Assembly: GCA_946615785.1 (NCBI GenBank)
Contig: CAMOIA010000045.1
Span: 1 to 9,107 of the forward strand
Origin: an uncultured Clostridia bacterium
GTDB taxonomy: Bacteria; Bacillota; Clostridia; Christensenellales; Aristaeellaceae
DNA length: 9,107 bases
Reading direction: 5' to 3'
In this document: piece after piece, positions 7,125 to 9,107 of the stretch
Layout of the letters: each line of letters opens with the position of its first letter
Numbering within the stretch: the first letter of the stretch is position 1
Program-made: the position numbers and the translations under genes
Notes under the pieces: generated by a model
Database searches by the model: none
What the model was told of the DNA's origin: nothing
Seen by the model: only the letters and a program-made list of their open reading frames with translations

Positions 7125-7654
7125 TCAAGCACACCATTCTGTGTCAGATTGCGGATCACCCAGCGGTTATTGTCTTTGGTGAGGACGGCCTCATACCGGA
7201 TCTTCGCCCAGGCGGGAGGCGCGTTCGTCAGTCCCATTTCCTGCGCCATCAGGCGCACGGAGGCTTTGAGCCTTCCGTCGATGCCCTGGATGGATTCCAC
7301 AAACACCGCGCGCGCCGTATCGTCCCACGGCCAGCACCATACGCTTTCCAGCTGCAGGCTGTGGTTGATGCCGGTAATGTCGTAATAATTCGTATAGACC
7401 GATCCGTGCTCCAGCGTCGCTGTCAGAAGCGTATCCCGCTGCAGGTACACATCGGAAAAATAGCCGTTCAGCACCGCGGGATCCTCGTCCATCATGATCA
7501 CCTGCGCGCGCCTTGCCATGCCGTCCTTGAGGATCACGTAGATATTGGCCGCGTTCATGGAAAAATAAAACACGGTCACAAGGATCCCGAGCACCAGGAC
7601 CGCGACGAACAGCCTTGAAGCGATAAACCAGATCAGGCGGCGAAGCTGCTTCAC
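7121..7654 (-). CDS. Uncharacterised single-pass membrane protein
   Basis: I do not recognise this protein. It has 177 residues and starts with GTG (7652-7654), preceded by an AAAGGAG ribosome site (7661-7667) at a 6-base spacing. The N-terminus is basic (KQLRR), followed by one hydrophobic segment at about 8-32 (LIWFIASRLFVAVLVLGILV and onward), then about 145 soluble residues. By the positive-inside rule this gives an N-in, C-out topology. The soluble part has an aromatic VWCWPWDD segment (106-112) and ends in a KIRYEAVLTKDNNRWVIRNL stretch (151-170). That pattern of strands ending in W-V-I recalls NTF2-like small alpha+beta domains, but this is only an impression. It overlaps the upstream phosphoesterase (GTGA) and the downstream dus (ATGA), so it is a real, translated member of the operon. 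No function is inferred. Confidence 0.85.
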   Translation of the reverse strand: MKQLRRLIWFIASRLFVAVLVLGILVTVFYFSMNAANIYVILKDGMARRAQVIMMDEDPAVLNGYFSDVYLQRDTLLTATLEHGSVYTNYYDITGINHSLQLESVWCWPWDDTARAVFVESIQGIDGRLKASVRLMAQEMGLTNAPPAWAKIRYEAVLTKDNNRWVIRNLTQNGVLE

Positions 7655-8229
7655 GTTCCGCTCCTTTCAGGCAAAGCCGGGTCAAAAGTTTTTTCCATAT
7701 AAATCCTTCCGTCAAGCGTTTTCCAGGCAAAGGATGCGCCGCACAGCGTCATATAGCCCCGTTCGCTCCCTTCCTTGGGAATGGAGACGGAACCCGGGTT
7801 CAGGCAGAAATGGTTTTCCCCGAACGCTTCGCAGCACGGCACGTGGGTGTGTCCCTGCAAAAGCAGGTCTCCCGGACACAGCGGCGGCGGAGATTGCATG
7901 TTGAAGACATGCCCGTGCGTCGCATAGCATAGCCTGCCGTTGTCAAGGGGCAGCACGGCATAATCCGCCATGATCGGGAAGCGGAGCACCATCTGGTCCA
8001 CCTCCGTGTCGCAGTTTCCGCGGACGCAGAAGATGCGCTCCCTTCTATCGTTCAGAAGCGCGATGACTTCTTTCGGGGCATACCCTTTAGGCAGGTCGTT
8101 CCTCGGCCCGTGGTACAGAAGGTCGCCGAGCAGCAAAAGCCTTTCCGCGCCTTCCCGGTCGAAAGCTTCAAGCATTTTTCGGCAAAAGAGCGCGGAGCCA
8201 TGGATATCCGAAGCAATCATCAGCTTCAC
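7651..8229 (-). CDS. yfcE: YfcE/MJ0936-type metallophosphoesterase
   Basis: This is a cytoplasmic calcineurin-like phosphodiesterase of the YfcE group, which uses two metal ions to hydrolyse phosphodiesters; the physiological substrate is generally unknown. From the GTG start at 8229 it has 192 residues, the usual size being about 180-190. Metal and active-site motifs are complete: SDIHG (7-11; D8, H10), LLGDLLYHG (33-41; D36), GNCD (71-74; N72), THGH (104-107) and GHTHVP (126-131), followed by NPGSVSIPK. A longer frame opens at ATG 8262, one base after the aldolase stop. However, a strong GGGAGGTGAGG ribosome site (8235-8245) lies inside that extension, and family members start directly at the MKxMIxSD strand, so GTG 8229 is preferred. 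The stop overlaps the next GTG start as GTGA (7651-7654). Confidence 0.9.
   Translation of the reverse strand: MKLMIASDIHGSALFCRKMLEAFDREGAERLLLLGDLLYHGPRNDLPKGYAPKEVIALLNDRRERIFCVRGNCDTEVDQMVLRFPIMADYAVLPLDNGRLCYATHGHVFNMQSPPPLCPGDLLLQGHTHVPCCEAFGENHFCLNPGSVSIPKEGSERGYMTLCGASFAWKTLDGRIYMEKTFDPALPERSGT
7661..7667 (-). promoter_or_regulatory. Ribosome binding site supporting the GTG start of the membrane protein
   Basis: AAAGGAG on the minus strand lies 6 bases before GTG 7654-7652, within the 3' end of the phosphoesterase gene. It confirms the GTG start and the GTGA overlap. Confidence 0.8.
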
Positions 8230-8234
8230 TGCCG

Positions 8235-8245
8235 CCTCACCTCCC
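8235..8245 (-). promoter_or_regulatory. Ribosome binding site for the phosphoesterase GTG start
   Basis: GGGAGGTGAGG on the minus strand precedes GTG 8229-8227, with 10 bases from the GGAGG core or 5 from the GAGG at its end. The alternative ATG at 8262 lacks a comparable site. Confidence 0.7.
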
Positions 8246-8263
8246 GAACCCTGTTGCGCCATG

Positions 8264-9107
8264 TCACGCCGGCATGGAGTCGATTGCGCACAGCAGCGCC
8301 TCCATCTGCGCGTCCGTCACCGCCCAGCTGAAACACAGGCGGTAGACGTTTTCATCGTTTTCCCTGTGCTCCCAGAGCGAAAACGCGATCCCTTCCCGTT
8401 CAAAATGCGCCTTCTGATCCGCGCGCAGCATGGGAAAAATCTGGTTCGTGGGAGAATGGCACAGAAGAGGCACGCCCTTTTTCACAAAAGCGTCCTGCGC
8501 GCGCCCCGCCCTGCGCACGGCGTCCCCCGCGATGCGCACATACAGGCCGTCTTCAAACAGGGTTTCAAACTGGATGCCCAGAATCCTTCCCTTCGCAAGC
8601 ATGGCGCCGCGCTGCTTCATCAGATACCGGAATTCAGCGCCGTAGCGATCGTTTGTGAACACGACCGCTTCCCCGAAAAGCGCGCCCACCTTGGTGCCGC
8701 CGATCGTAAATACGTCCGCAAGCGACGAAAGCGCCTCAAGCGATACGTCCCCCTCCCCGCTCGCAAGGCCGTAGCCAAGCCGGGCGCCGTCCACATAGAC
8801 GCACAGGTGATATTTGTCCGCTACTGCCCTTAGCGCTGAAAGCTCCGAAAAAGAATACAGCGTTCCGCATTCGGTGGGCTGGGAAAGGTAGAGCATCGCG
8901 GGCTTTGGCATGTGCTCATGGGTTTCATCCGCCCAGTACCTGGCCAGGTACCCCTCCGCCCCGGCCGCGTCCATTTTGCCCATATGGCCCGCAATGGTGA
9001 GCACCTTATGGCCGGACGCTTCGACCGCGCCGGTTTCATGGCAGGCGATATGCCCTGTGTCCGCCGCCAGAACCGCCTCATGCGGCCTTAAGACCGAGGC
9101 GATCACC
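8264..9107 (-). CDS. ltaE: Low-specificity L-threonine aldolase (beta-eliminating lyase family), N-terminus beyond window
   Basis: This is a cytoplasmic pyridoxal-phosphate enzyme of fold type I that cleaves threonine or allo-threonine to glycine and acetaldehyde. The frame is open to the right edge; the first visible codon is GTG (valine), inside the conserved segment VIASVLRPHEAV that follows the glycine-rich start of the cofactor site. The missing part is therefore about 60 residues. About 281 residues remain of the usual 340 or so. Seen are DTGHIACHETGA (histidine stacking region), SQPTECGTLYS, YVDGARLGYG (the aspartate that contacts the PLP ring nitrogen) and FTIGGTKVGALFGEA, with the Schiff-base lysine encoded at 8690-8692. 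The C-terminal domain runs to the stop. It is the most upstream visible gene of the minus operon. Some members of this family act on other beta-hydroxy amino acids. Confidence 0.92.
   Translation of the reverse strand, partial: VIASVLRPHEAVLAADTGHIACHETGAVEASGHKVLTIAGHMGKMDAAGAEGYLARYWADETHEHMPKPAMLYLSQPTECGTLYSFSELSALRAVADKYHLCVYVDGARLGYGLASGEGDVSLEALSSLADVFTIGGTKVGALFGEAVVFTNDRYGAEFRYLMKQRGAMLAKGRILGIQFETLFEDGLYVRIAGDAVRRAGRAQDAFVKKGVPLLCHSPTNQIFPMLRADQKAHFEREGIAFSLWEHRENDENVYRLCFSWAVTDAQMEALLCAIDSMPA

Noticed and set aside
6267..7385. Plus-strand open frame of 372 codons opposite dus and the membrane protein gene
   Set aside because: It is antisense to a fully conserved dus gene, its R/H/P/A-rich composition is that of a shadow, and it matches no family.

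Overview
This window reads as chromosomal DNA of a GC-rich member of the Bacillota, most likely class Clostridia. The evidence is a SpoIID-family protein, a PdaC-like peptidoglycan deacetylase, an Opp-type peptide ABC transporter of Gram-positive style, strong GGAGG-type ribosome binding sites and Bacillota-style sigma-A promoters. The genus cannot be named from the sequence. There are eight protein-coding genes, densely packed. No RNA gene, mobile element, CRISPR array or phage gene was seen.

Positions 1-1560 (+ strand) hold the end of an oligopeptide importer operon. It comprises the C-terminal part of an OppD-like ATPase (cut by the window edge) and a complete OppF-like ATPase, coupled by an ATGA overlap and closed by a clear hairpin terminator. 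The permease and binding-protein genes presumably lie to the left.

Positions 1620-6115 (+ strand) form a cell-envelope block. A good promoter (TTCTCA-17-TATAAT with an extended -10) drives a diacylglycerol-kinase-family lipid kinase. That gene overlaps by ATGA a secreted SpoIID/LytB-type protein with a C-terminal SH3b domain. A second promoter, whose -35 box sits on the spoIID stop codon, precedes a secreted protein with two SH3b-like modules, a PdaC-like middle region and a complete NodB deacetylase domain. The two exported proteins plausibly act on the same glycan: one deacetylates sugars, the other is of the lytic transglycosylase or amidase-enhancer family. Both carry SH3b wall-binding modules.

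Positions 6150-9107 (- strand) form a convergent, tightly spaced four-gene operon. In transcription order it encodes a low-specificity L-threonine aldolase (N-terminus beyond the window), a YfcE-type metallophosphoesterase with a probable GTG start, an unrecognised single-pass membrane protein (GTG start), and a tRNA-dihydrouridine synthase. The last three are joined by 4-base overlaps. The 34-bp convergent junction shows no convincing terminator.

Most of the window is ordinary core chromosome. The points most worth a second look are the SH3b-linked SpoIID/deacetylase pair next to a lipid kinase, and the orphan membrane protein translationally coupled to dus. I found no evidence for a wholly new system.
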